In this document: in pieces, positions 45,880 to 64,000 of the stretch
Layout of the letters: every line of letters starts with the position of its first letter
Numbering within the stretch: position 1 is the stretch's first letter
Source: Corynebacterium hansenii
GTDB taxonomy: Bacteria; Actinomycetota; Actinomycetes; Mycobacteriales; Mycobacteriaceae
Assembly: GCF_030408795.1 (NCBI RefSeq)
Contig: NZ_CP047211.1
Coordinates: 2,542,001-2,606,000, forward strand
Length of the DNA: 64,000 bases
Direction of reading: 5' to 3'
Translations under genes and position numbers: made by a program
Notes under the pieces: model-generated
Seen by the model: the letters and a program-made list of their open reading frames with translations, nothing else
Databases searched by the model: none
Told to the model about the DNA's origin: nothing

Positions 45880-47094
45880 ATGAAGGACAGCCCCACCAGC
45901 ACCACCGATGCCGCGCCGGCCACCCCGACCGTGCGGCGACTGCGCCCCTTCGGCGAGACGATCTTCGCCACCATGAGCCGCCTGGCCGCGACCACCGGGG
46001 CGATCAACCTCGGACAGGGTTACCCCGACAGCGATGGGCCGCAGGTCATGCTCGACGAGGCCGTGGCCGCCATCCGCCGCGGCGACAACCAGTACGCGCC
46101 CGGGCGCGGTGATGCGGGGCTGCGGCGGGCGATCTGCGACGACCGCGCCCGGCGCCTGGGTCAGCGGTGGGATCCCGACACCGAGTGCCTGGTCACCGTG
46201 GGCGCCACCGAGGGCATCACCGCGGCGGTGCTGGCGCTGGTCGAGCCCGGGGCGCACGTGGTGCTCATCGAGCCGTTCTACGACTCCTACCGCGCCGCCG
46301 TCGCCCTCGCCGGCGCGGAGTGGACGTCGGTGCCGCTCGTTCCGGGCGAGGGCGGCTGGCGCCTGGACGTTGCCGCGCTGCGGGCGGCCGTGCGCGACGA
46401 CACCTCGATGATCATCGTCAACTCCCCGCACAACCCGACGGGCGCCATCCTCACGGCGGAGGAGCTCGGGGCCGTGGCCGAGGCGGCGCGCGGCGCCGGC
46501 GCCTTCGTCCTGGCCGACGAGGTCTACGAGCGACTGCTTTACGACGGCAACGCGCACCTGTCCATCGCCGACCTGCCGGGCATGCGCGACAGGTGCGTGG
46601 TCGTCTCCTCCGCCGCGAAGACCTTCAACGTCACCGGGTGGAAGACCGGATGGGTGCTCGGCTGCCCGGAGATCGTCTCCGCCGTCGCGACGTCCAAGCA
46701 GTACCTGAGCTACGTCGGCGTCACCCACGTGCAGCCCGCCGTCGCGCGGGGCCTCGACGAGTGCGACGAGTGGGTCGAGCGGATGGCGCGGGAGCTGGAG
46801 TCGAACCGGGATCTGCTGGTCGACGGGCTGCGCGGGCTCGGCCTGACCGTCCACGATGCGCAGGGCGGGTACTTCGTCGTCGCCGATGTTTCGCCGCTGG
46901 GCCTGGGCGACGCGATGGAGACGTGCATGGCCCTGCCGGAGACCGTCGGCGTCGCCGCCATCCCCGTCACGGCCTTCGTCGACGATGCCGGCGACGAGCG
47001 GTGGAGGAATCTCGCGCGGTTCGGCTTCTGCAAGCGGGAGAGCGTGCTCCGCGAGGCGCTGGAGAAGCTGCGGAACCATCTCGAGGGGCGTTAG
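45880..47094 (+). CDS. Class I/II pyridoxal-phosphate aminotransferase (DapC/KAT-like)
   Basis: 404 residues. GAINLGQGYPDSDGP at the N-terminus, NSPHNPTGAILT, the YxxADEVYE segment and the PLP lysine in SSAAKTFNVTGWKTGW (Lys247) place it with methionine/kynurenine/succinyl-diaminopimelate aminotransferases. The position beside the XPB genes corresponds to M. tuberculosis Rv0858c, annotated as DapC, but the substrate cannot be fixed from sequence. TAACGT (45867-45872) seven bases before the ATG suggests a leaderless transcript. Confidence 0.9.
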   Translation: MKDSPTSTTDAAPATPTVRRLRPFGETIFATMSRLAATTGAINLGQGYPDSDGPQVMLDEAVAAIRRGDNQYAPGRGDAGLRRAICDDRARRLGQRWDPDTECLVTVGATEGITAAVLALVEPGAHVVLIEPFYDSYRAAVALAGAEWTSVPLVPGEGGWRLDVAALRAAVRDDTSMIIVNSPHNPTGAILTAEELGAVAEAARGAGAFVLADEVYERLLYDGNAHLSIADLPGMRDRCVVVSSAAKTFNVTGWKTGWVLGCPEIVSAVATSKQYLSYVGVTHVQPAVARGLDECDEWVERMARELESNRDLLVDGLRGLGLTVHDAQGGYFVVADVSPLGLGDAMETCMALPETVGVAAIPVTAFVDDAGDERWRNLARFGFCKRESVLREALEKLRNHLEGR

Positions 47095-47127
47095 GGCCGC
47101 AGTACCCGATGAACGGAAGAGGATGCC

Positions 47128-47568
47128 ATGGACCCCAACACCCTGAAGAAGCTTGAAATTTACTTCGGCAAGAACCCGCGGTTCGCAGGAAAACCGGCGT
47201 CGGATGCCGACATAGCCCACGCGGAAAGCACATTGGGATTGAAATTCAACGATGAGTACGAACAACTCATCCGGAACTTCGGCGGCTGCATCATCGGCAT
47301 CGATGTCCACGCCTTCGAAAACTCGCCCATCCAAGGCAGGGAAACCGTGATAGAGCTGACCGAATGGTTCAGGGAATCATGGCCGGACGCCGCGGACGAA
47401 AGCCACTTGAACTACTTCGCGATTTCCGACGACGGCTCCGGCAACGAAATCTTGATGAAAGCCGGCGACAATCGGATATTCATCTTCTACCACGACAGTG
47501 GGTCCACTGAAGTTTTGTTCGATTCGCTGGAAGACATGATCAACGCGTGTGGCGCACTTGATGCCTGA
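47128..47568 (+). CDS. SMI1/KNR4 (SUKH) family protein, probably an orphan immunity protein
   Basis: 146 residues, start ATG 33 bp after the aminotransferase stop with GGAAGAGG upstream. The SUKH pattern is seen: SDADIAHAESTLGLKFNDEY, EQLIRNFGG, NYFAISDDGSGNEILMKAGD, IFIFYHDSGSTEVLFDSLED. SUKH proteins commonly neutralise nuclease or deaminase toxins of contact-dependent systems. No toxin gene is nearby. Base composition is distinctly lower in GC than the neighbours and uses several ATA codons, suggesting recent transfer. It lies against the rRNA operon, and its transcript meets the rrn terminator. Confidence 0.88.
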   Translation: MDPNTLKKLEIYFGKNPRFAGKPASDADIAHAESTLGLKFNDEYEQLIRNFGGCIIGIDVHAFENSPIQGRETVIELTEWFRESWPDAADESHLNYFAISDDGSGNEILMKAGDNRIFIFYHDSGSTEVLFDSLEDMINACGALDA

Positions 47569-47576
47569 AACGCGAA

Positions 47577-47629
47577 GGAGCCGTCGCCGGCCCACACCCC
47601 CAACAGGGGCATGAACCAACGACGGCTCC
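47577..47629 (-). terminator. rRNA operon A terminator
   Basis: Inverted repeat GGAGCCGTCG (47577-47586) and CGACGGCTCC (47620-47629), found again after operon B. It begins eight bases after the SUKH stop and so may act in both directions. Confidence 0.82.
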
Positions 47630-47644
47630 AACACCATGTTTATT

Positions 47645-47763
47645 GGCCGGCAGTGACCTACTCTCCCACACCCTCCCAGGTGCAGTACCATCGGCGCAGG
47701 TGGGCTTAGCTTCCGGGTTCGGAATGGGACCGGGCGTGACCCCACCGCTATAACCACCGACAC
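47645..47763 (-). rRNA. rrf: 5S ribosomal RNA, operon A
   Basis: The minus strand reads GGTGGTTATAGCGGTGGGG, CCCGGTCCCATTCCGAACCC, GGAAGCTAAGCC, CGCCGATGGTACTGC and GGGAGAGTAGGTCACTGCC, the standard actinobacterial 5S. Ends are approximate. Confidence 0.96.
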
Positions 47764-47916
47764 GTATACACGGGACTTCTCCGCAACCCACCACAACACC
47801 CCAACAAAACCGGGGCGGGTGGGCGGTGCTGTCCCAGACGCTGGATAGTGGACGCGAACCAAACCTGGTTCTTCTCGTTACGTAGAAATGTCACACGCCA
47901 TACCCCGAAGTGGGGT

Positions 47917-52880
<4,964 letters not shown>

Positions 52881-53385
52881 GACTTTTTTTAGTGAAAAGC
52901 CCGAAACCGGCAAAAACAAACGACAAACCAACCACAAAAACATGGTCAGCCTGGCATTCATCATCCAAAAAAACAACAGCGCACCCACCCCGACAGGGTG
53001 AAGGAGCAGGCACGCCAAAAAGGTTGAAATAAGAGCAACCAGAAACTCCTGGCACTCACCAAATCAACACAAAAAATAGTACATCGGCACACTATCGAGT
53101 TCTCAAAAAACACGCGCACACCCAAAACAACCAGGACCGAACCCGGCGCTTCAAGCAGCAAGAAGGAATCTTAAACCACCCGCCGAACCGAAGTCAAACT
53201 CGGCCCGACCAGAAGGTGAACTCCCCGCAAACAACCCCACCCGACCAGCACCTCATCGGCACCGACCCGGCGTCTCGCTTGCCCCGGTAACACTACACAC
53301 GGCCCCGCACCCCAACAAACCCCCAGCACAGGGCGCCGATCCCGTTCAATTTACCGTTGGTTAACCGGCGGCGTACGCTCCACGT
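52881..53385. promoter_or_regulatory. rRNA operon A leader and promoter, divergent from the permease promoter
   Basis: The leader (minus strand) contains TTGAGAACTCGATAGTGTG (complement near 53085-53108), the actinobacterial antitermination/processing box. A -10 candidate TAGTGT (53295 down to 53290) sits in GTGTGTAGTGTT, which has a counterpart before operon B, giving a leader of about 400 bases. On the plus strand, TACGCT (53374-53379) lies six bases before the permease GTG, a leaderless promoter. The region above 53135 has diverged from operon B. Confidence 0.65.
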
Positions 53386-54819
53386 GTGAGCACCTCGAAA
53401 GTCGCGGCTCCGCCCGCGGTCCATCCAGTAGATCAGTATCCGGGGCACGCGAAGGCGCTGCTGCTCGGATTCCAACATGTCCTCGCGGCCTATGCGGGCG
53501 CGGTCGCAGTGCCCCTCTTCGTGGGTTGGGCGCTCGTCGACGCCGGCCGGATGCAGCCGTCGGACATCCCGCATCTCATCGCGGCCGATCTGTTCGTCGC
53601 GGGTCTGGCCACGATCGTCCAGTCGGTGGGCATCTGGCGCTTCGGCGTCCGGCTCCCGCTGATCCAGGGCTGCACGTTTTCCGCGGCCATTCCGATGGTC
53701 ACCATCGGCTCCCAGTACGGCGTGCCGGCCATCTACGGCTCGGTGATCGCCTCGGGCATCTTCATGATGCTCTTCGCCCCGCTGTTCGCGTCGCTGCTTC
53801 GGTTCTTCCCTCCCCTGGTGACGGGCACCGTGCTCCTCATTATCGGTTCGACGCTCATGCCGGTCGCGGCGGATTGGGTCGGCGGCGGCGCGGAGGTGAA
53901 GGGCACGGATGCCTACGGCACGCCGCAGAACCTCGCGGTGGCGTTCGGCGTCCTCGCCCTCATCCTGGTCATCGACAGGTGGGGGCCGGCGTGGCTGTCC
54001 CGCATTGCGGTGCTGGTGGGCATGTTGACGGGCCTCGTGGTCTGCATCCCGCTGGGCATGGTCGACTGGTCCACGACCGCGGATTCCCCGGTTTTCGGCC
54101 TCACCACCCCGTTCTATTTCGGGCTCCCGGAGTTCGTCTTCGCCGCCATCTTCGCCATGTGCATCGTGTCGCTGGTGACCATGGTCGAGGCGACGGGCGA
54201 CGTCCTGGCGATCGGCGAGATCACGGATTCGAAGGTCGATGACCGGCGGATCGCGGACACGCTGCGCGCCGATGGTGCAGCGACCGTCGTCGGCGGCATC
54301 TTCAATACGTTCCAGTACACGGCGTTCGCGCAGAACATCGGCGTCCTGTCGATCACGGGCGTGCGCTCGCGCTGGGTCACCGCGGTCGCCGGCGGCATGC
54401 TCGTGATCCTGGGCCTGATCCCGAAGACCGCGGCGCTCGTCGCGGCGATCCCGGCCCCGGTGCTCGGCGGCGCCGGCATCGCGTTGTTCGGCATGGTCGC
54501 GGCATCGGGCGTGCGCACGTTGTCGAAGGTGAAGTTCACCGAGTCCAACGTCATCGTCGTCGGCGTCCCCCTCGCGCTCGCGCTGCTGCCGGCCGTCGCG
54601 CCCGGCTTGTTCACGCAGCTGCCGTCGTGGGCGCAGACGTTCATGGCGTCGGGCATCTGCATTGGCGCGGTGGCGGCGATCCTGCTCAACTTGGTCTTCA
54701 ACACCGGCGAACGAGCGCCGCATTCGGCGGAGTACACCGTCCACGACACCTTCCGCGGCGGGATCAACTCGCAGGACAAGGATCACGACGGATGGGGAGA
54801 CACCCCGGACCAGCGCTGA
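53386..54819 (+). CDS. NCS2 family nucleobase:cation symporter (xanthine/uracil type)
   Basis: 477 residues, about 14 membrane segments. GFQHVLAAYAGAVAVPLFVG at the N-terminus, the PLIQGCTFSAAIPMVTIG segment, and the signature QNIGVLSITGVRSRWV identify the UraA/PbuX/UacT (NCS2) family. The conserved Glu in MVEATGDVLAIGE fits the xanthine/urate branch, but the substrate is not certain. GTG start from a leaderless promoter. It is the only gene between the two rRNA operons. The last 30 residues are hydrophilic, with an Asp-rich end (QDKDHDGWGDTPD) resembling a calcium-binding thrombospondin-3 repeat. Confidence 0.92.
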   Translation: MSTSKVAAPPAVHPVDQYPGHAKALLLGFQHVLAAYAGAVAVPLFVGWALVDAGRMQPSDIPHLIAADLFVAGLATIVQSVGIWRFGVRLPLIQGCTFSAAIPMVTIGSQYGVPAIYGSVIASGIFMMLFAPLFASLLRFFPPLVTGTVLLIIGSTLMPVAADWVGGGAEVKGTDAYGTPQNLAVAFGVLALILVIDRWGPAWLSRIAVLVGMLTGLVVCIPLGMVDWSTTADSPVFGLTTPFYFGLPEFVFAAIFAMCIVSLVTMVEATGDVLAIGEITDSKVDDRRIADTLRADGAATVVGGIFNTFQYTAFAQNIGVLSITGVRSRWVTAVAGGMLVILGLIPKTAALVAAIPAPVLGGAGIALFGMVAASGVRTLSKVKFTESNVIVVGVPLALALLPAVAPGLFTQLPSWAQTFMASGICIGAVAAILLNLVFNTGERAPHSAEYTVHDTFRGGINSQDKDHDGWGDTPDQR

Positions 54820-54867
54820 CCCCGGCGCCCGCGGGTCACCCGCGGCCGCAGCTCGCTTTACGACGAC

Positions 54868-54908
54868 AACGCCCCCGCGATCACCCTCATCGTGATCGCG
54901 GGGGCGTT
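54868..54908 (+). terminator. Permease terminator
   Basis: Perfect 17-bp stem AACGCCCCCGCGATCAC / GTGATCGCGGGGGCGTT around a 7-base loop, 48 bases after the permease stop. Confidence 0.88.
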
Positions 54909-55272
54909 CCCATTCTCCGAAGCCGGCTGACCGAGCGTGGACACGTCCGGCCCGGCGGCCCATCGCGCAGCGGGCACCGCCAGCTCGAGGACGTCGGCAA
55001 GGAACCCGCAGAGGCGCCGCACCCCGGCAACCCGTCCATTCCGGGATCCTTCCGCTCCGCGAACATGCAGAGCTCGAGGACGGCCTCGAGGATTCAAAAG
55101 CTGTGGCGCACCCCGCCACGCCCCGGCGACCGCCACCCCCTCTTCATGCCTCGGCCGACCGCAACGCCCTTCGCGGCGCGGCACACCCACCCTGAATGCG
55201 CACACCCACCCGCTGCAACGGGTGGCTCTGCCCATTCGGGGTGGGTTAACCACCACACCCCCCAAACGCGAA
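54909..55272. other. Intergenic region with a compound hairpin, no gene seen
   Basis: 364 bp between the permease terminator and the rrn B terminator. Open frames here have no family-like sequence. The notable content is a nested inverted repeat at 55185-55246: outer arms ACCCACCCTGAATG and CATTCGGGGTGGGT, inner arms CCACCCG and CGGGTGG with loop CTGCAA. AGCTCGAGGACG also occurs twice (about 54981 and 55071). It may be debris of a duplication event. Confidence 0.55.
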
Positions 55273-55325
55273 GGAGCCGTCGCCGGCCCACACCCCACCA
55301 GGGGGCATGAACCAACGACGGCTCC
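55273..55325 (-). terminator. rRNA operon B terminator
   Basis: GGAGCCGTCG...CGACGGCTCC inverted repeat, same as operon A with a slightly altered loop and a four-base insertion before the 5S. Confidence 0.82.
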
Positions 55326-55344
55326 AACACAAACCATGTTTATT

Positions 55345-55463
55345 GGCCGGCAGTGACCTACTCTCCCACACCCTCCCAGGTGCAGTACCATCGGCGCAGG
55401 TGGGCTTAGCTTCCGGGTTCGGAATGGGACCGGGCGTGACCCCACCGCTATAACCACCGACAC
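55345..55463 (-). rRNA. rrf: 5S ribosomal RNA, operon B
   Basis: Identical to the operon A 5S by reading, shifted by 7,700 bp. Confidence 0.96.
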
Positions 55464-55616
55464 GTATACACGGGACTTCTCCGCAACCCACCACAACACC
55501 CCAACAAAACCGGGGCGGGTGGGCGGTGCTGTCCCAGACGCTGGATAGTGGACGCGAACCAAACCTGGTTCTTCTCGTTACGTAGAAATGTCACACGCCA
55601 TACCCCGAAGTGGGGT

Positions 55617-60580
<4,964 letters not shown>

Positions 60581-61050
60581 GACTTTTTTTAGTGAAAAGC
60601 CCGAAACCGGCAAAAACAAACGACAAACCAACCACAAAAACATGGTCAGCCTGGCATTCATCATCCAAAAAAACAACAGCGCACCCACCCCGACAGGGTG
60701 AAGGAGCAGGCACGCCAAAAAAGGTTGAAATAAGAGCAACCAGAAACTCCTGGCACTCACCAAATCAACACAAAAAATAGTACATCGGCACACTATCGAG
60801 TTCTCAAAAAACACGCGCACACCCAAAACAACCAGGCCTCACCCGGCGCTTCAAGCAGCGAGAGAAGAACTTAGCACACCCGCCGAACACCGCGCAAGCA
60901 GCGTCCAACCAACAGTGTCTGGCTCTTCCCCCAACCAGCGGCCCGTCCCGCCTTGCGGCGTCGGCCTCGCTGACTCCCAGAACATTACACACGCCGCTTC
61001 GAACAAAGCAAAACGCCACGTCAACCCATGTTTCACCGCAAACCCCGCAA
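60581..61050 (-). promoter_or_regulatory. rRNA operon B leader and promoter
   Basis: About 470 bp between 16S and the murA terminator. Leader identical to operon A up to 60836 except for one base in an A run, then diverged. The -10 candidate TAATGT (60987 down to 60982) lies in GTGTGTAATGTT, parallel to GTGTGTAGTGTT before operon A, with a weak TTGCTT 18 bases upstream. Transcription would start near 60976, about 400 bases before the 16S. Confidence 0.62.
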
Positions 61051-61103
61051 ACGCCGACGGCCGGGATCCCGTTCCCGGGGATCCCGGCCGCCGTCGCAAA
61101 GCC
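61051..61103 (-). terminator. murA terminator
   Basis: Long GC-rich stem containing CGGCCGGGATCCC and GGGATCCCGGCCG around GTTCCCG (core 61058-61091), starting about 9-20 bases after the murA stop. It separates murA from the rRNA promoter. Confidence 0.8.
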
Positions 61104-61111
61104 GCTTTTTT

Positions 61112-62374
61112 CTAGCCCACCCGCTCGACCTCTGCGCCGAGCGAATTGAGGGTCTCCACGAAACCCGGGTACCCGCGGTCGATGTGGTAGACGTCGTGCA
61201 CTTCGGTGACGTCGCCCGGCTCGGTGCACAGGCCGGCGAGCACCAGGCCGGCGCCCGCGCGGATGTCGGAGGACCACACGGGCGCGGAGCTCAGGCGCTC
61301 CTTGCCGCGGATCATCACGTGGTGCCCGTCGACGGTGGCGTCGGTGCCCAGGCGGATCATCTCGTCGACGAAGCGGAACCGCGATTCGAAGACGTTCTCG
61401 GTGAGCACGCTGACGCCCTCGCTCACCGCGGCGAGCGCGATGGCCATCGGCTGCAGGTCCGTGGGGAATCCGGGGAACGGCAGGGTCTGGTAGTTCACGG
61501 CCTTCGCGCGGCCGTGCATGCGCACCCGGAATCCGGCGCCGTAGGTCTCGACGTTCGCGCCGACGTTCTTCAGCTTCTCCAGCGCCAGGTGCAGGTGGCT
61601 GGGGTCGATGCCGCCGACGGTGATGTCGCCACCGGTCATCGCGGCCGCGTACGCCCAGGTGCCTGCGACGATGCGGTCGCCGACGACCTCGTGGCGGGTC
61701 GGGGTGAGCTTCTCCACCCCATCGACGGTGATGGTGTTCGACCCGGCGCCCCGGATGCGGGCGCCCATGGCCACGAGCATGTCGCACAGGTCGATGATCT
61801 CGGGCTCGCGGGCGGCGTTGTCCAGCACGGTGCGGCCCTCCGCCAGCACCGCCGCGGTGAGGATGTTCTCGGTCGCGCCGACCGACGGGAAGTCGAGCTT
61901 GATGTGCGCGCCCCGCAGGTGATCGGCCTCCGCCACCACGCACCCGTGGTTGATGTAGGTCCGCGCGCCGAGCTTCTCCAGCCCCGACTGGTGCATGTCC
62001 AGCGGGCGCGAACCGATCGCGTCGCCGCCGGGCAGGGCGACGACGGCCTCGCGGCAGCGGGCGGTCAGCGGACCGAGCACGCACACCGAGGCGCGGAACT
62101 GCCGCACCGCGTCGAAGTCGGCCCGCGGCGACAATTCGGCCGGCACGTCGATGCGAACGACGTCGCGCTCCCGTGCCACGGTGCAGCCGAGACCCTCGAG
62201 CACGTTCTGCATCAGCGGGACGTCGTCGATGGCCGGGCAGTTGGTCAGCACGGTCGTGCCCTCCGCCAGCAGCGCCGCGCCCATCAGCTTCAGCACGGAG
62301 TTCTTCGCGCCGGCGACGCGGACCTGCCCGCTCAGCCGTGCGCCTCCCTTGACCAGGAATCGTTCATTCGCCAC
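61112..62374 (-). CDS. murA: UDP-N-acetylglucosamine 1-carboxyvinyltransferase, fosfomycin-insensitive type
   Basis: 420 residues. MurA transfers enolpyruvate from PEP to UDP-GlcNAc, the first committed step of peptidoglycan synthesis. [18 protein letters not shown] carries the conserved Lys-Asn pair; [29 protein letters not shown] and [14 protein letters not shown] are family segments. In the active-site loop [15 protein letters not shown] the usual cysteine (Cys115 of E. coli) is Asp118, as in mycobacterial MurA, a change known to prevent fosfomycin alkylation. GTG start. It lies directly upstream of an rRNA operon, as in M. tuberculosis. Confidence 0.97.
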   Translation of the reverse strand: MANERFLVKGGARLSGQVRVAGAKNSVLKLMGAALLAEGTTVLTNCPAIDDVPLMQNVLEGLGCTVARERDVVRIDVPAELSPRADFDAVRQFRASVCVLGPLTARCREAVVALPGGDAIGSRPLDMHQSGLEKLGARTYINHGCVVAEADHLRGAHIKLDFPSVGATENILTAAVLAEGRTVLDNAAREPEIIDLCDMLVAMGARIRGAGSNTITVDGVEKLTPTRHEVVGDRIVAGTWAYAAAMTGGDITVGGIDPSHLHLALEKLKNVGANVETYGAGFRVRMHGRAKAVNYQTLPFPGFPTDLQPMAIALAAVSEGVSVLTENVFESRFRFVDEMIRLGTDATVDGHHVMIRGKERLSSAPVWSSDIRAGAGLVLAGLCTEPGDVTEVHDVYHIDRGYPGFVETLNSLGAEVERVG

Positions 62375-62409
62375 GGGAACAACGAAACCACACTTTCGCC
62401 GCCGCTGCC

Positions 62410-62415
62410 TAGAGT
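62410..62415 (+). promoter_or_regulatory. -10 element of leaderless pduO
   Basis: TAGAGT six bases before the ATG at 62422, identical to the hexamer before the lipoprotein gene at 36175. No ribosome-binding site. Confidence 0.55.
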
Positions 62416-62421
62416 GGAGCC

Positions 62422-63018
62422 ATGTCCGTTCACTTGACCCGCATTTACACCCGCACCGGCGACGACGGCACCACCGGCCTGTCCGATTTCAGCCGCGTCC
62501 CCAAGGATGATCCGCGCCTGGAGGCGTACGCGGATTGCGACGAGGCGAACGCCGTCATCGGCCAGGTCCTCGTCTTCGGCGAACCGTCCGAGGACGTCGC
62601 CGCGGTGCTCCGGCACATCCAGAACGACCTCTTCGACGCCGGCGCCGACCTGGCCACCCCGATCGAGGAGAACCCGAAGTACCCGCCGCTGCGCATCACG
62701 GAGGATTACGTCACCCGCCTGGAGGGCTGGTGCGATTCGTTCAACGAGGACCTGCCGGCGCTGAACTCGTTCATCCTGCCGGGCGGCACCAAGGCGGGCG
62801 CGCTGCTCCACTCGGCGCGCGTGGTGGCCCGCCGCGCGGAGCGCAAGGCGTGGACCGCGGTGCGCGAGTTCCCCGACACCACGTCGGCGTGGCCGGCGAA
62901 GTACCTCAACCGGCTGTCGGACCTGCTGTTCATCCTGTCGCGCGTGGCCAACGGCGGAGACGACGTCCTGTGGGTCCCCGGCGGCGAGCGCGGCGGCGAC
63001 GCCGGCTCCACCGAGTAG
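62422..63018 (+). CDS. pduO: Cob(I)yrinic acid a,c-diamide adenosyltransferase, PduO type
   Basis: 198 residues. The N-terminal ATP-binding [13 protein letters not shown], the DEANAVIGQ helix, [13 protein letters not shown] and the ARRAERKAW...[13 protein letters not shown] helices carry the arginine and asparagine residues of the PduO active site. It adenosylates cob(I)alamin to coenzyme B12, needed for example by methylmalonyl-CoA mutase. Divergent from murA, the same neighbours as in M. tuberculosis (Rv1314c/Rv1315). Leaderless. It ends close to the convergent ramA gene. Confidence 0.95.
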   Translation: MSVHLTRIYTRTGDDGTTGLSDFSRVPKDDPRLEAYADCDEANAVIGQVLVFGEPSEDVAAVLRHIQNDLFDAGADLATPIEENPKYPPLRITEDYVTRLEGWCDSFNEDLPALNSFILPGGTKAGALLHSARVVARRAERKAWTAVREFPDTTSAWPAKYLNRLSDLLFILSRVANGGDDVLWVPGGERGGDAGSTE

Positions 63019-63043
63019 GAGGACGGGGAAGCCGGGCCGCCGC

Positions 63044-63094
63044 GTCGATCAGGGCACGGCGTCGATCAGGGCACGGCGTCGATCAGGGCAGGGC
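63044..63094. repeat. Three 17-bp tandem repeats at the 3' end of ramA
   Basis: GTCGATCAGGGCACGGC at 63044 and 63061 and GTCGATCAGGGCAGGGC at 63078. The third unit includes the ramA stop codon, so the array looks like a slippage duplication of the ramA end into the pduO-ramA gap. Confidence 0.92.
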
Positions 63095-63919
63095 GCCGAT
63101 GCGGCGGGCGGCGTTGACCGCCTCGTACCGGGTGTGGGCGCCGAGCTTGCGCATCACCGAGCGCAGGTAGGACTTCACGGTTTCGGCGCCGATGCCCATT
63201 TCCTCGGCCGCCTCGACGTTGGTGTGGCCGAGCGCCACGCACGCCAGCACGTCGAGCTCGCGCGCCGACAGCTTGGTGGTCTGCTTCACGCGCACCGGCG
63301 TGACCATCTGGTCGCAAAGCTCCTCGAGCTCCTGGCGCAACTTCTCGTCGTCGACGCGGTTGGCCAGCATGCGCAGCTTCGAGTGGGTGGAGCGGACCTG
63401 CTCCCACTCGGCGCCGTTCATGACGCGGCCGCCCTTGCCGCCGGAAGCGCGGTCCATGTTGCGGCAGGCGTCCGCGACGGCCAGATCCTGCTCGAGGCAC
63501 CGGGCGGTCATGGTGACCTCCTCCAGCACCTTGTCCCCCAGCCGCACCGAGGAGTGCACACCGGCGTAGAGCAAGCCGCGCACCTGGCGGGCGACGATCA
63601 CGGGCACGGCGACGAGCGAGTGCAGTCCCTCGTCCTTGATGTTCTGGTCGTATTCGTGGGTGATCACCTTCGCGCGGAGGTAATCGCTGACGCCCACGGG
63701 CCGGCGGGTCGACATGACCCTGCCGCCGACGCCGGCACCGGATTCGATGACCAGATTGTGCATCGCCGGGGTGCGCAGCCCCACCCAGTGGCTGATCTGC
63801 ATCTTGCCGCCGTCGATGGCTTCCGCGTACATGGTCACCGGGATCCCGGTCGCGTTCTTGAGGGTGACCAGGGACGACTTGATTACCTCGTCGTCGTCCA
63901 GAATTCGGTGGGGATCCAT
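63083..63919 (-). CDS. ramA: LuxR-type regulator RamA (acetate/central carbon metabolism)
   Basis: 278 residues. A GAF-like domain covers about 15-150 (IPVTMYAEAIDGGKMQISHW, VGVSDYLRAKVITHEYDQNI, VAVPVIVARQVRGLLYAGVH). A highly conserved linker (RVMNGAEWEQVRSTHSKLRM) and a LuxR helix-turn-helix (LSARELDVLACVALGHTNVE, EEMGIGAETVKSYLRSVMRK) follow. It is very close to C. glutamicum RamA throughout the C-terminal half. RamA activates acetate, propionate and TCA genes including mctBC, gltA and rpf. ATG at 63919 after AGGAGG; an in-frame TTG directly before it is unlikely. Convergent to pduO. Confidence 0.96.
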   Translation of the reverse strand: MDPHRILDDDEVIKSSLVTLKNATGIPVTMYAEAIDGGKMQISHWVGLRTPAMHNLVIESGAGVGGRVMSTRRPVGVSDYLRAKVITHEYDQNIKDEGLHSLVAVPVIVARQVRGLLYAGVHSSVRLGDKVLEEVTMTARCLEQDLAVADACRNMDRASGGKGGRVMNGAEWEQVRSTHSKLRMLANRVDDEKLRQELEELCDQMVTPVRVKQTTKLSARELDVLACVALGHTNVEAAEEMGIGAETVKSYLRSVMRKLGAHTRYEAVNAARRIGALP

Positions 63920-64000
63920 CAACCTGCCTCCTGCTGCCCTACCTGCTGCGCCGCCGCCAGGTGACCCCGAGCGGGGGGCGCGTTTCCGTACAGGGGAAAC
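63920..64000 (-). promoter_or_regulatory. ramA upstream region, partial
   Basis: 81 bases remain before the window edge. They include the AGGAGG ribosome-binding site and, on the minus strand, CCCCCC and GGGGT stretches of the kind RamA binds in C. glutamicum, where it represses itself. The promoter may lie beyond the edge. Confidence 0.35.

Noticed and set aside
54909..55272. Small protein gene in the gap before rRNA operon B
   Set aside because: Open frames there continue from shadow frames of the permease and have Pro/Arg-rich, non-conserved content.

Overview
The window is chromosomal DNA of a high-GC actinobacterium, almost certainly a Corynebacterium. The evidence is a corynebacterial RamA regulator next to pduO, murA and an rRNA operon, a mctB-mctC acetate/propionate transporter pair, a gltA/serC/sepH block, a short Rpf protein, an XPB-type helicase, many leaderless promoters, and gene order largely shared with the Mycobacterium tuberculosis segment from about Rv0858c to Rv0908. 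No prophage, insertion sequence, CRISPR array or defence island is visible. It reads as an ordinary core-genome window.

Left part (1-20 kb). A partial prpB and a complete prpD of the methylcitrate cycle are transcribed leftward. Divergent from them is a PrpR/RamB-type regulator that carries a one-base frameshift. Then come glycerol kinase, an orphan precorrin-6A synthase-like methylase coupled to a small unknown protein, tRNA-Arg(CCT), a paralogue of that small protein, a large DUF6777 envelope protein facing a Ser/Thr-rich lipoprotein, an isolated gcvT, mctB-mctC, a CtpE-like P-type ATPase with an EchA6-like inactive crotonase, an aldo/keto reductase, and an FMN-binding glutamate-synthase-like protein.

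Middle part (20-47 kb). An XRE regulator, a membrane protein and an ABC-2 exporter form an overlapping operon. A nucleoside hydrolase overlaps ribokinase (salvage of the ribose moiety). Next are the AccD3-like carboxyltransferase, an FKBP isomerase, citrate synthase, SerC, SepH, a DUF6928 protein, a SPOUT rRNA methyltransferase coupled to an AzgA purine permease, DUF3027, a glutamine-cyclotransferase lipoprotein, DUF2771, a cold-shock protein, a riboswitch-like leader before rpf, a 63-residue conserved protein, the XPB-associated protein and XPB helicase, DUF3239, an esterase and a class I aminotransferase. A lone SUKH (SMI1/KNR4) gene of unlike base composition follows.

Right part (47-64 kb). 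Two nearly identical rRNA operons (16S-23S-5S, both on the minus strand) lie in direct tandem, separated by only one gene, an NCS2 nucleobase permease. After them come murA (with the Cys-to-Asp active-site change that gives fosfomycin resistance in mycobacteria), pduO, and ramA.

The theme is central carbon control. Acetate/propionate uptake (mct), methylcitrate genes, citrate synthase and Rpf are targets of RamA, RamB/PrpR and GlxR in C. glutamicum, and matching site candidates are visible upstream of several of them. The most notable observations are the prpR frameshift, overlapping divergent leaderless promoters at 36159-36168, the tandem rRNA operons, a c-di-AMP riboswitch candidate before rpf, the paired small paralogues flanking tRNA-Arg, and the foreign-looking SUKH gene. 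I did not find a clearly new multi-gene system.
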